A stretch of 64,000 bases of DNA from Fibrobacter sp. (lineage in GTDB: Bacteria > Fibrobacterota > Fibrobacteria > Fibrobacterales > Fibrobacteraceae): the NCBI GenBank assembly GCA_024399015.1, contig JAKSIC010000006.1, positions 1 to 64,000 of the forward strand. The letters are read 5' to 3'. Within the stretch, counting starts at the first letter, position 1; every line of letters begins with the position of its first letter. The translations under genes were made by a program, and so were the position numbers. This document shows positions 7,784-15,204 of the stretch, in pieces. The notes beneath the pieces were generated by a model, which had not been told where the DNA came from, did no database searches, and was given only the letters and a program-made list of their open reading frames with translations.

Positions 7784-8907
7784 TATTTTTTTCCCCCAAA
7801 CCAATCGTTAATGTCCTCGCCTTCCTTCATTGCTGTAGGCAAGCTTTCAAGGCCTTCTCCAAGGACAACGTTGCGGATACCAGCTTGATTAAACAAGCCT
7901 CCGATGTACTCCATGCCACTTCGCCCCGCTTCATCGTGATCCAGGCAAAGGACTACATTCTTGTTCTTGAACAGAGGAAGCCATTCCACTTTGAATGAGC
8001 GGACTCCAGGTATCCCCACCGCATTAATTTTCTGTCCAATAAAAGTCAGCGTATCAATGCAACCTTCGCACAGGTAAACCCACCCAGGAGTTCCATCCAG
8101 AGCAGCTACATTGTAGGGATAGGGAACTGTGCCACGCAAGAGCATTTCCTTAGGAACAATTCCACTTTCTATGGCACGAGCCTGGAAATACCAAGCACGG
8201 CGCTGAGCATCCAGATAAGGGAAAATCAAGGGGTATTTGTAATAACGAAGATTGCCCTTGTCATTATACAGGCCCACATATTTCAAGACCTCTTCACCAA
8301 ATTCTTCACGCAACTTACGGTTCAATTCGCCATAGTCTGTAATCGTACGAAGAAGCATTTTATCCCAGACAGGCTTATAAATTCGACGACGAGCAAGCCA
8401 GGCGGCCGCGGGGGTGTTATCCACCGGACTCAGATGTTTCAAGAAGGACAGAATCACACGTTTGCGTTCATCTTCCGAAATGAGTTCCTTCTTTTCTTCT
8501 ACAGGTGGCATTTCCTGAAGAACGGGAGCCGGGCGAGAATTTACAACCTTAGGAGCACCAGCTTTTGAGGCCGCACCTGTTGAAAAATTTTGAGCAGCAG
8601 GACGCTTTGCGCCATTGGGCACAAGGAAAGGATACTGTTCCATAAGCCAGTCTAGAGCTTCGGTGAAGGAGCAGTCCTTTATAAGCTGAACAAGGGAAAT
8701 GACGTCACCACGAACATCGTCGCAAACCCAGCAACGGAAAGTTCCTCGTTCCTCGGAAACGGAAACAGAAGGTGTGCGATCGCCATGGGAATGACGCTGC
8801 GGAAAGAAACATCTGCATTTTCCGCGCACGACGTCAACCCCCAGTGACTGGGCCACTGCGGTAATAGATATGGACGCCTTGAACTGTTTCAGCTCTTCGT
8901 TGGTCAT
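7783..8907 (-). CDS. Compact CHC2 zinc-finger/TOPRIM primase-like protein
   Basis: 374 residues. The N-terminal zinc finger has Cys31, Cys33, His39/His41, Cys59 and Cys62, with the DnaG-like context RTPSVSVSEERGTFRCWVC. A TOPRIM domain follows, with an acidic Glu in YLCEGCIDTL (near residue 276) and Asp/Asp in CLDHDEAG (near 320). The middle part (KYPLIFPYLDAQRRAWYFQARAI) resembles the catalytic core. Standard DnaG is about 600 residues, and there is no room here for its C-terminal helicase-binding domain. Such short primases are common in phages and plasmids, but no other phage genes are near. It starts 30 bp from divergent murB and is coupled to mtgA. Whether this is the replicative primase cannot be told. 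Confidence 0.8.
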   Translation of the reverse strand: MTNEELKQFKASISITAVAQSLGVDVVRGKCRCFFPQRHSHGDRTPSVSVSEERGTFRCWVCDDVRGDVISLVQLIKDCSFTEALDWLMEQYPFLVPNGAKRPAAQNFSTGAASKAGAPKVVNSRPAPVLQEMPPVEEKKELISEDERKRVILSFLKHLSPVDNTPAAAWLARRRIYKPVWDKMLLRTITDYGELNRKLREEFGEEVLKYVGLYNDKGNLRYYKYPLIFPYLDAQRRAWYFQARAIESGIVPKEMLLRGTVPYPYNVAALDGTPGWVYLCEGCIDTLTFIGQKINAVGIPGVRSFKVEWLPLFKNKNVVLCLDHDEAGRSGMEYIGGLFNQAGIRNVVLGEGLESLPTAMKEGEDINDWFGGKK

Positions 8908-8937
8908 TTCCCATAAATATATAACTAAATTTAAGGT
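8908..8937. promoter_or_regulatory. Very short divergent promoter region, primase/murB
   Basis: Only 30 bp separate the two start codons. On the plus strand TAAATTTA ends 4 nt before murB; on the minus strand TATATTTA ends 6 nt before the primase ATG. Both resemble Bacteroidetes-type -10 elements (TAnnTTTG). With a usual -10 to start-site distance, both transcripts would begin at or next to the start codon. Confidence 0.5.
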
Positions 8938-9864
8938 ATGGAAATCCTCGAAAATGAACTTATGAGCAAACACACCTCCTTTAAGGTGGGTGGTGCGTCC
9001 CGTTACTTTGTTAAGGCCGAATCCGTTGACGACATCAAGGATGCCAGTAAATTTGCAAAGGACAAAGGACTCCCTCATTTCATTTTAGGAAACGGAACCA
9101 ACCTCCTGGTTTCCGACAACGGTTTCAATGGTTTAATTACAACCTTGGGCAGAACCTTCTCCGAAGTAACGGACTTGGACAATGGAAAGTTCAAGGTGGG
9201 CGCCGCTACTCCCCTGGGAGGATTCGCCCGCAAAACCATCAAGTTTGGATTTGCAGGAATCCATAAGTTGGCTGGCATTCCCGGCACCTTAGGTGGAGCC
9301 ATCTACATGAACGCAGGAGCCTACGGCCAGGAAGTCAGCCAGACCTGCGTAGAAGTGGAAAGTCTTTGTTCCGACGGAACTGTACGAGTGAGAACTGCAG
9401 ACGAATGCGGTTTTGGATATCGTCACAGCCTGTTCCAGGAACTGGCAGCAAATCCGGAAACCGCGGAAATCATTTTGTCTGCAACATTCCAGTTACAGTC
9501 TGCAGAAGTTTCCGGCAAGGACAGTTACACGCTGGAAACAGAAATGCAGGAATGCATGGCCAAGCGCAAGGCAAGTCAGCCGCTGAATATGCCCAACGCA
9601 GGCTCCACCTTCAAGCGCCTCGACATCGGCGCCGCAGACATGCCGCAGCAAATCGCACCCGGCTACTACATTGAGCAATCCGGCCTCAAGGGCTATCGCA
9701 TTGGCGGCGCCGAGGTCAGCACCGTCCACGCCAACTTCATCGTGAATGCTAGCGGGGCAACCGCAAGCGACATCAAAGCCTTAAGCGAGTACGTTCAAAA
9801 AACGGTGGCAGAAAAATTCGGAATCCAGCTGAAGCGAGAAATTATACTGCTAGGCGAATTCTAA
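8938..9864 (+). CDS. murB: UDP-N-acetylenolpyruvoylglucosamine reductase
   Basis: FAD-dependent reduction of UDP-GlcNAc-enolpyruvate to UDP-MurNAc, the second committed step of peptidoglycan precursor synthesis. 308 residues. It has the conserved LSKHTSFKVGG-like N-terminus (here LMSKHTSFKVGG), GIPGTLGGAIYMNAGAYG, YRHSLFQE, GSTFKR (containing the catalytic Ser) and LKGYRIGGAEVSTVHANFI. These blocks point to the family without the type II deletion. It is separated from the dcw cluster, which contains murC, murE and murF but not murB. The start follows TAAATTTA by 4 nt and there is only a weak AAGGT signal. Confidence 0.97.
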   Translation: MEILENELMSKHTSFKVGGASRYFVKAESVDDIKDASKFAKDKGLPHFILGNGTNLLVSDNGFNGLITTLGRTFSEVTDLDNGKFKVGAATPLGGFARKTIKFGFAGIHKLAGIPGTLGGAIYMNAGAYGQEVSQTCVEVESLCSDGTVRVRTADECGFGYRHSLFQELAANPETAEIILSATFQLQSAEVSGKDSYTLETEMQECMAKRKASQPLNMPNAGSTFKRLDIGAADMPQQIAPGYYIEQSGLKGYRIGGAEVSTVHANFIVNASGATASDIKALSEYVQKTVAEKFGIQLKREIILLGEF

Positions 9865-9892
9865 CGTGCAAGAGGATTCTTTAAGAGGAACC

Positions 9893-10099
9893 ATGATTTG
9901 CAAGAAATGCGGGCAACATTACGAAGACGACATGCTAAAATGTCTTTGGTGCGACGCCCCTAACGAGAACTACGTCGCTCCTGAAAAAGAGCTGAGGAAA
10001 CTAGCGAAAAACACCCAACAGCAGTCACAAAACATCCCGCAGGGGAATTCATGTGGTGTGCGTTCATTTTGGGATTTGGATATCTCAGCTACTACATAG
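9893..10099 (+). CDS. Zinc-ribbon protein, possibly the N-terminal half of a split gene
   Basis: 68 residues starting at the ATG at 9893 behind a strong AAGAGGAA site. Cys3-x2-Cys6 and Cys17-x2-Cys20 form a zinc ribbon of the kind found at the N-terminus of many bacterial membrane proteins, followed by a Lys/Gln-rich linker. The last 49 bp overlap the next gene in another frame, and the final residues lose any pattern. A one-base change near the GGGG run at 10042-10045 would fuse it to the membrane protein at 10051. So either this is a frameshifted single gene or two coupled overlapping genes. It lies 28 nt after murB and could share its mRNA. Confidence 0.6.
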   Translation: MICKKCGQHYEDDMLKCLWCDAPNENYVAPEKELRKLAKNTQQQSQNIPQGNSCGVRSFWDLDISATT

Positions 10100-10473
10100 C
10101 ACCTCTTTTTATCGCTTTTTTCCATCGTGAAGAGCTAATGAAGAGAGCGAAAACAAAACGTTTTGTCTCTATAGGTATTTCTGCAAACACTGCGCTTATC
10201 CTCGCGACCAATAAAATTGCAGAACTAATCACAAAAACTGCAGTCGACATTTCTATTTCAGAAGAAACTGTCGCTATTATAGATGAAATTTCCGGATACA
10301 TCGCAGATTTAGCATGTCCTATCCTCATCGGATACGCCTCCGCTTTTCTGCTCCGAAGGATGACTCCAGGCTACGACGCCAACGAATACAAGTCAAATTC
10401 AAGATCGGCAGTTTTCTATTCAATCCCATTCATGATTGCCACGACAATCATTATTGACAAACTAATAAAATAA
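10051..10473 (+). CDS. Multi-pass membrane protein, possibly the C-terminal half of a split gene
   Basis: 140 residues with about four hydrophobic segments (LGFGYLSYYIAPLFIAFF, FVSIGISANTALILATNKI, IADLACPILIGYASAFLL, FYSIPFMIATTIIIDKL). No family recognised. The ATG has its own AGGGGA ribosome-binding site 5 nt upstream, which supports separate translation. Zinc-ribbon plus linker plus membrane helices is, however, a common single-protein design, so a frameshift between this frame and the one before it is a real alternative. The frame is open upstream only back to 9985. The stop abuts the convergent VanZ-like gene. Confidence 0.6.
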   Translation: MWCAFILGFGYLSYYIAPLFIAFFHREELMKRAKTKRFVSIGISANTALILATNKIAELITKTAVDISISEETVAIIDEISGYIADLACPILIGYASAFLLRRMTPGYDANEYKSNSRSAVFYSIPFMIATTIIIDKLIK

Positions 10474-10902
10474 CTATTCCTCTTTTTCCGGAGTAGGTTC
10501 CGGAAGGGGATCAAACTTATTTAGAAGTTTGCAAATCAAAGCGTAGACAGAGCCACCGATAAGGCCTCCGATAGAATCCGCCACAAGGTCCATGGCATCG
10601 CAGAAGCGGCCTTCCACATAACGCTGGTGGAATTCATCAGTGCAGCCATAAGCCAAAGTCAAAATCACAATCACCAAAATTCGAAGCCAGATCTTCTTGG
10701 ACCATTCCGCACGAGTCCACCACAGGCAAAAACATCCTGCAAGCGTTGCATATTCGCAGAAGTGAGCCAACTTGTCCCAAACCTGGGGTAAGTCCTGCAA
10801 ATCATCGCCCGTCATGGAAGACAGTTTAAAAATCACAGCCATGCAAAGAATTGCGGGGATGGTACGGAAGAAAGGGTACTTGGCAAACAGGGATTCGAAC
10901 AT
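10474..10902 (-). CDS. VanZ-like membrane protein
   Basis: 142 residues with about four membrane helices. The conserved VanZ-family pattern is visible: WDKLAHFCEYATLAG..., then YGCTDEFHQRYVEGRFCDAMDLVADSIGGLIGG. VanZ of enterococci raises teicoplanin resistance, but most homologues are of unknown function and nothing here suggests a van cluster. It overlaps nothing and ends back-to-back with the membrane protein at 10473. A copy of the CACGAGG-type intergenic repeat lies just upstream of its start. Confidence 0.85.
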   Translation of the reverse strand: MFESLFAKYPFFRTIPAILCMAVIFKLSSMTGDDLQDLPQVWDKLAHFCEYATLAGCFCLWWTRAEWSKKIWLRILVIVILTLAYGCTDEFHQRYVEGRFCDAMDLVADSIGGLIGGSVYALICKLLNKFDPLPEPTPEKEE

Positions 10903-11199
10903 TTAGGCTCCGTGCACGAGGCTCCAGGTACGAGGCTCGAGGTTACCACTAAATTAGAAATTTTAGACGTTCTGGGGGAAGCATCCAATGGACTTTACGC
11001 GCCCCTTCAATGTTATTTTATTTTTAATGGCGAGTATGGTAAGCTAAGGTAAAACCGACGAGAACAAAACGTATTCTTGGCTAGGATGAAAACTAAGGCA
11101 AACAATCCGCAGCAAAGCGAGGACCGTTTGGCGTGTTTTCTCCTAGACATTATAACCTGCATTTTCTTGATTTTCGACTTAGTTTCTATATTTCTCCGC
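10903..11199. other. 297-bp gap with a short repeat, no gene seen
   Basis: The gap between the VanZ-like gene and the methyltransferase has no convincing ORF. The plus-strand frame extending upstream of 11200 has no family similarity or ribosome-binding site, and a 62-codon minus-strand frame has no supporting signals. It contains the CACGAGG repeat (10912-10938) and, at its right end, a TATATT element 7 nt before the next start. Confidence 0.5.
10912..10938 (+). repeat. Dispersed CACGAGG intergenic repeat, copy 1
   Basis: Two imperfect units of the type (C/T)ACGAGGCTC with an intervening CAGG. The 26-nt block matches the block at 62317-62342 at about 21 positions, including the spacing of the three CGAGG cores. 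Both copies sit directly beside a small gene end or start. Confidence 0.55.
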
Positions 11200-12393
11200 A
11201 TGAAAGCAATTACATTGAAAGCCGGACGCGAAAAGTCCGCACTCCGTTATCATCCGTGGATTTTTAGTGGCGCCATTGACGAAGTTGTTGGCGACCCCGC
11301 CCTGGGCGACGTTGTCGAAGTTTATTCCTATCACAGCGATTTTCTCGGCCTTGCAGCCTATTCCCCCAAGTCCCAGATTCGTGGACGTTTCTGGACCTTT
11401 GGCGAAAAGCAGAACATCGACCGTGAATTCTTCAGCGACATTCTGGATCGCGCCATTGCCTCCCGCAAGAGCCGCGGTTTTGACATCGCCGACAAGGAAA
11501 TTGCTTTCCGTCTGGTTAACGCAGAAAACGACGGCATTCCGGGCTGCATCATCGACAAGTATGCAGACATCTACTCCGTAGAAATCCTCGCAGCCGGCGC
11601 CGAAGTCAACCGCAAGATTATTTACGAACTGTTGGCCGAAAAGACCGGCTGTCGCGGCATCTACGAACGCTGCGATTCCGACGTCCGCAAAAAGGAAGGT
11701 CTCCCCATCCGTACCGGCGTGGTCTACGGCGAGGTTCCCGACGAACCGGTCATCATCAACGAAAACGGCATTCTCTTCCCCATCGACGTGAAGAATGGCC
11801 ACAAGACCGGCTACTACCTGGACCAGCGCGACGCACGCCGCCGCGTGGGCGAACTGACCAAGGGCAAGAAGGTTCTCAACTGCTTCTGCTATACTGGCGG
11901 TTTCGGCCTCTACGCACTCCGCGGTGGTTGCGAAAAGGTTTACCAGGTGGATGTATCCAAGGACGCTCTGATGCTTGCCAAGGAAGGCATCATGCGCAAC
12001 AAGCTTTCTACCGCCCACGCCACCCATGTGGAAGCCGACGTGTTCCAGTACCTGCGCAAATGCCGCGACAAGGCAGAAACCTTCGACTTTATCGTTCTGG
12101 ACCCGCCTAAGTTCGTGGACTCCAAGGACAACCTGCAGAAGGGTTGCCGCGGTTATAAGGATATCAACCTTCTCGCCATGAAGCTTCTGGCAGAAGGCGG
12201 CATGCTGGCAACCTTCAGCTGCTCCGGCCTCATGGAAATGGATTTGTTCCAGAAGATTATCGCTGACGCCGCAGCAGATGCCCACCGTCGTTTCCAGATC
12301 ATTGAACGTTTCGGCCAGCCCGCCGACCATCCGGTGAACACCGCATTTCCCGAAGGTCAGTACCTCAAGGGCTTGCTGGTTCAAGTCATCTAG
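11200..12393 (+). CDS. RlmI-like class I SAM-dependent rRNA methyltransferase
   Basis: 397 residues. An N-terminal PUA-like domain (LKAGREKSALRYHPWIFSGAI) is followed by an EEHEE-like linker and a Rossmann methyltransferase domain with motif I NCFCYTGGFGLYAL and the catalytic-loop motif VLDPPKF. This is the architecture of RlmI and related enzymes that make 5-methylcytosine in 23S rRNA. The precise target base cannot be inferred, because paralogues act on different sites. The start at 11200 aligns with family N-termini. There is no Shine-Dalgarno sequence, but TATATT lies 7 nt upstream. The next gene begins 23 nt downstream and may be cotranscribed. Confidence 0.88.
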   Translation: MKAITLKAGREKSALRYHPWIFSGAIDEVVGDPALGDVVEVYSYHSDFLGLAAYSPKSQIRGRFWTFGEKQNIDREFFSDILDRAIASRKSRGFDIADKEIAFRLVNAENDGIPGCIIDKYADIYSVEILAAGAEVNRKIIYELLAEKTGCRGIYERCDSDVRKKEGLPIRTGVVYGEVPDEPVIINENGILFPIDVKNGHKTGYYLDQRDARRRVGELTKGKKVLNCFCYTGGFGLYALRGGCEKVYQVDVSKDALMLAKEGIMRNKLSTAHATHVEADVFQYLRKCRDKAETFDFIVLDPPKFVDSKDNLQKGCRGYKDINLLAMKLLAEGGMLATFSCSGLMEMDLFQKIIADAAADAHRRFQIIERFGQPADHPVNTAFPEGQYLKGLLVQVI

Positions 12394-12416
12394 TTTCCTC
12401 GCAGGAGATTGCCACA

Positions 12417-15188
12417 ATGAGATTTTCCACCACAAAAAGATTTATTCCCTTTCTTGCGGTAGCATCTCTTGTGGCCTGCTCCGACGACAGCCATTCCGCT
12501 TCTGGCGATTCCGGATTTAATGAGAAAAACACGTTGAAGTCCATGGTGACCATCGCGGCCACAGATTCAACGGTTTTCATCGGTACAAACAATCCCTCTT
12601 CCAAACTAGAAGAACGCCCGCAAATGGCTGTAAAGTTCACTTACGACTACAGTCTTTCCGAGCACGAAGTCACCTGTGGCGAATTCAAAACTCTTATGAG
12701 AAAAGAATTCGGCAGCGACCTTGGAACAACAAACTGCTCTGGCGACTCTCTACCCATTACCAGCGTCACCTTCTACGATGCAGTATTGTTTGCAAACGCT
12801 AGAAGCAAGGCTGAAAAATTTGACACAGCCTACACCTACACAAAGCTTTCATTCAACGATGCAGGCAATTGCATTAGAATGGATGGATTCAATTTCCATC
12901 CAGACAGGGAATCCTATAGACTTCCCACAGAAGCAGAATGGATGTACGCCGCCAGCCAAGACTGGAATATCGACAATTCCTGGAACGGCAGCAATTCCGA
13001 CTACGTTGCTCACAAAGTTTGCTCAAAGCCCGCCAACAAATTCGGGCTTTGCGACATGTCCGGCAATGTGAGGGAATGGGTCAACGATTGGAAAAGCAGT
13101 TTTAAAGACACCACCCTGCAAAATTTCATTGGAGCACCTGATGGAGGAAGCATTGGCGAAAGAGTCTTAAAGGGGGCCTATTATTTCCAGCCCACTGAAG
13201 CCATTAGCATTTTCTACAGAAGCGATGTCTACACTGTTACTTCAGTAACACAAAACAGTTATATCGGCTTCCGTCTAGCACACGGTTCTATTCCGAACCC
13301 ATCATGGCTAGACAAGAAAGGAAATTCCAGCAACAGCAGAATCGTCTCGCTGGTAAATTCCGCCACTATGCAAAATCTGACAGGCACATCAAAGGTAAAG
13401 CTTGCCTTCAGAAACGATATGACAGAAAATCTTGTCTACATAGATTACAAGGCGGGAGCAACGTCTGTCCATGAAATTCAAGATTCGTTGTCTGTGTACC
13501 ATCCAGAAATTTCCCCCGACGGAAACAAGGTCGCATTCTGCACCATGCTGGAAAGCGTTGATGAACCTTCCGAACTTTATGTTCGCGACCTAAACGAAAA
13601 TGGGGATCATCTTGTCAAGCTCGATGTCGAATCCGCAGCAATTCCTCGCTGGCGCGTACTTGACAATGGCGACACCGCAATCGTGTACGTGTCCTCCACC
13701 ATGTCTACAGAAGAAGAGGCCGCTTTCAAGTCCGCTTCCACCTGGCAAGTTATTTTCAAGGATGGAAAGTTCGGTACTCCCGAAAAACTTTTTGACGGGA
13801 ACTATCATGGCGGGATTAGCAGCGACAACAAGTTGGCTGTTTCCGGAGCCCCGTTCCTCCGCGCAAGAATCGCAACAGACAAAGACATTTTCCAAAGCTC
13901 AGCCATAGACACCGTCTGGTACAATGAAGAACAGGCATGCAATGTAAGCCTCGCCAAGGACCAAAGCAAGCGCACTTTGTTCTTAGATTTTAGTGGGAAA
14001 ACCGGACAAGACTTTGTGGGCTCCCGTTACAAAGTCCACGAAAGATTGTTCATCGCAGACAGCAACGGGAAAATCATCCAATCCATTAAAGCTCTGACAA
14101 ACTACACCTTTGACCACACGGAATGGGCATCAAGCAACCTTGTTGTTGCAACACTTACAAATAAGCACAGTGCACACGATAAAATCATTCTTATCGACAT
14201 TACCGATTCCTCCATCACAGAATTGGTAGATGGAGACGAACTGTGGCATCCGTCCCTCTGGGTGAACACAGCAAAACTCGATTTCGAAACGGAACTGGAT
14301 TTAGACAGCGCAGGCATGTACTTCTATTCCGGCGGCAGCGAACTTGCCATGATGCTTCGCTACAAAATGGAAATTCTCTGGGGTAACAGAGATTCCAAAC
14401 TTGCCATTGTCGGCTCATCCAGATCTCAAAACGGACTTATCCCTCTTCAAATGGATCCGTCGTTAAAGGCAATTAATCTTTCGCACATACCCAACTCCAT
14501 TTTCAACTCCAGATACATCTTTGAAAATTACTTGTTGAACAACCTCAAGGATTTGAAATACCTGGTCCTTTCGTTAGATATTGACATGTGGTGGAGAAGC
14601 AAGAATGATAGTTACGATTATTTCTTCGGCTCCGATTACAAGAAATACATCGGCTACGTCTACGATGAAAACCACAACTTCTGGAAAGACGGCTATCCAG
14701 AAGGACTGCTGGAACTCACCCACGAATCCCCCGGTTTTGAACTTTTTGAATCAAGATTTATGCCCACGCTTGGTTTTGACGGAGCAGAAGCTGGTGGCTG
14801 GGAAAGCGAGCCCTCTGTTGATTACGACAGCACCTGGGCAGACAAGGGAACTCTATACCAAGAAAACTTTGACGAACTAGAAACCATTCTCAGTTTAGCA
14901 AAGAAGCACAACATTACTGTTATTGGAATCATCTTCCCACAAAGTCCTGGTTACAAGAACACAGGTTCTTTCGCTAGGTATGGTTTCCGCAGAAGCCAGG
15001 CCAATGAAAGGATCCAAAAGATTTCTGATTTGTCCAAGGATTATCCGAACTTCATTTTGATGGACGAATATAAAATGGGTGATCACGACTATACAGATGA
15101 TATGGCCATCAACAAAGACCACCTAAGCATAAAGGGAGCCGAAGTGATTACTCACCGTCTCGACTCCCTCATAAGCACACTTGAATAG
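12417..15188 (+). CDS. TIGR02171-type Fibrobacter lipoprotein: SUMF1-like, beta-propeller-like and SGNH-like parts
   Basis: 923 residues, a lipoprotein with lipobox LVA-Cys21. The length and layout fit the Fibrobacter paralogous family TIGR02171, of unknown function. Residues about 40-300 form a formylglycine-generating-enzyme-like (SUMF1/FGE) domain (YRLPTEAEWMYAA, GLCDMSGNVREWVNDW). The next part has WD/TolB-like repeats (HPEISPDGNKVAFCTM...ELYVRDL). The last third has AIVGSSRSQNGL and a C-terminal NKDHLSIKGAEVI, which resemble blocks I and V of SGNH/GDSL hydrolases. The FGE-like part is probably structural or binding, since the active-site Cys pair is not evident to me. It is preceded by a GGAG ribosome-binding site. 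Confidence 0.82.
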   Translation: MRFSTTKRFIPFLAVASLVACSDDSHSASGDSGFNEKNTLKSMVTIAATDSTVFIGTNNPSSKLEERPQMAVKFTYDYSLSEHEVTCGEFKTLMRKEFGSDLGTTNCSGDSLPITSVTFYDAVLFANARSKAEKFDTAYTYTKLSFNDAGNCIRMDGFNFHPDRESYRLPTEAEWMYAASQDWNIDNSWNGSNSDYVAHKVCSKPANKFGLCDMSGNVREWVNDWKSSFKDTTLQNFIGAPDGGSIGERVLKGAYYFQPTEAISIFYRSDVYTVTSVTQNSYIGFRLAHGSIPNPSWLDKKGNSSNSRIVSLVNSATMQNLTGTSKVKLAFRNDMTENLVYIDYKAGATSVHEIQDSLSVYHPEISPDGNKVAFCTMLESVDEPSELYVRDLNENGDHLVKLDVESAAIPRWRVLDNGDTAIVYVSSTMSTEEEAAFKSASTWQVIFKDGKFGTPEKLFDGNYHGGISSDNKLAVSGAPFLRARIATDKDIFQSSAIDTVWYNEEQACNVSLAKDQSKRTLFLDFSGKTGQDFVGSRYKVHERLFIADSNGKIIQSIKALTNYTFDHTEWASSNLVVATLTNKHSAHDKIILIDITDSSITELVDGDELWHPSLWVNTAKLDFETELDLDSAGMYFYSGGSELAMMLRYKMEILWGNRDSKLAIVGSSRSQNGLIPLQMDPSLKAINLSHIPNSIFNSRYIFENYLLNNLKDLKYLVLSLDIDMWWRSKNDSYDYFFGSDYKKYIGYVYDENHNFWKDGYPEGLLELTHESPGFELFESRFMPTLGFDGAEAGGWESEPSVDYDSTWADKGTLYQENFDELETILSLAKKHNITVIGIIFPQSPGYKNTGSFARYGFRRSQANERIQKISDLSKDYPNFILMDEYKMGDHDYTDDMAINKDHLSIKGAEVITHRLDSLISTLE

Positions 15189-15204
15189 CTAAAGCGTCAA
15201 AAAA

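Noticed and set aside
7783-9864. Prophage or plasmid remnant suggested by the small primase
   Set aside because: Neighbours are cell-wall genes on both sides, with coupled translation, and no integrase, helicase or capsid genes are present.
11077-11199. N-terminal extension of the RlmI-like protein
   Set aside because: The extra 41 residues precede the conserved PUA start, lack a ribosome-binding site, and a promoter-like TATATT falls inside them.
11013-11201. 62-codon minus-strand frame upstream of the RlmI-like gene
   Set aside because: Overlaps the promoter of the methyltransferase, has basic and Cys-rich composition without pattern, and no ribosome-binding site.
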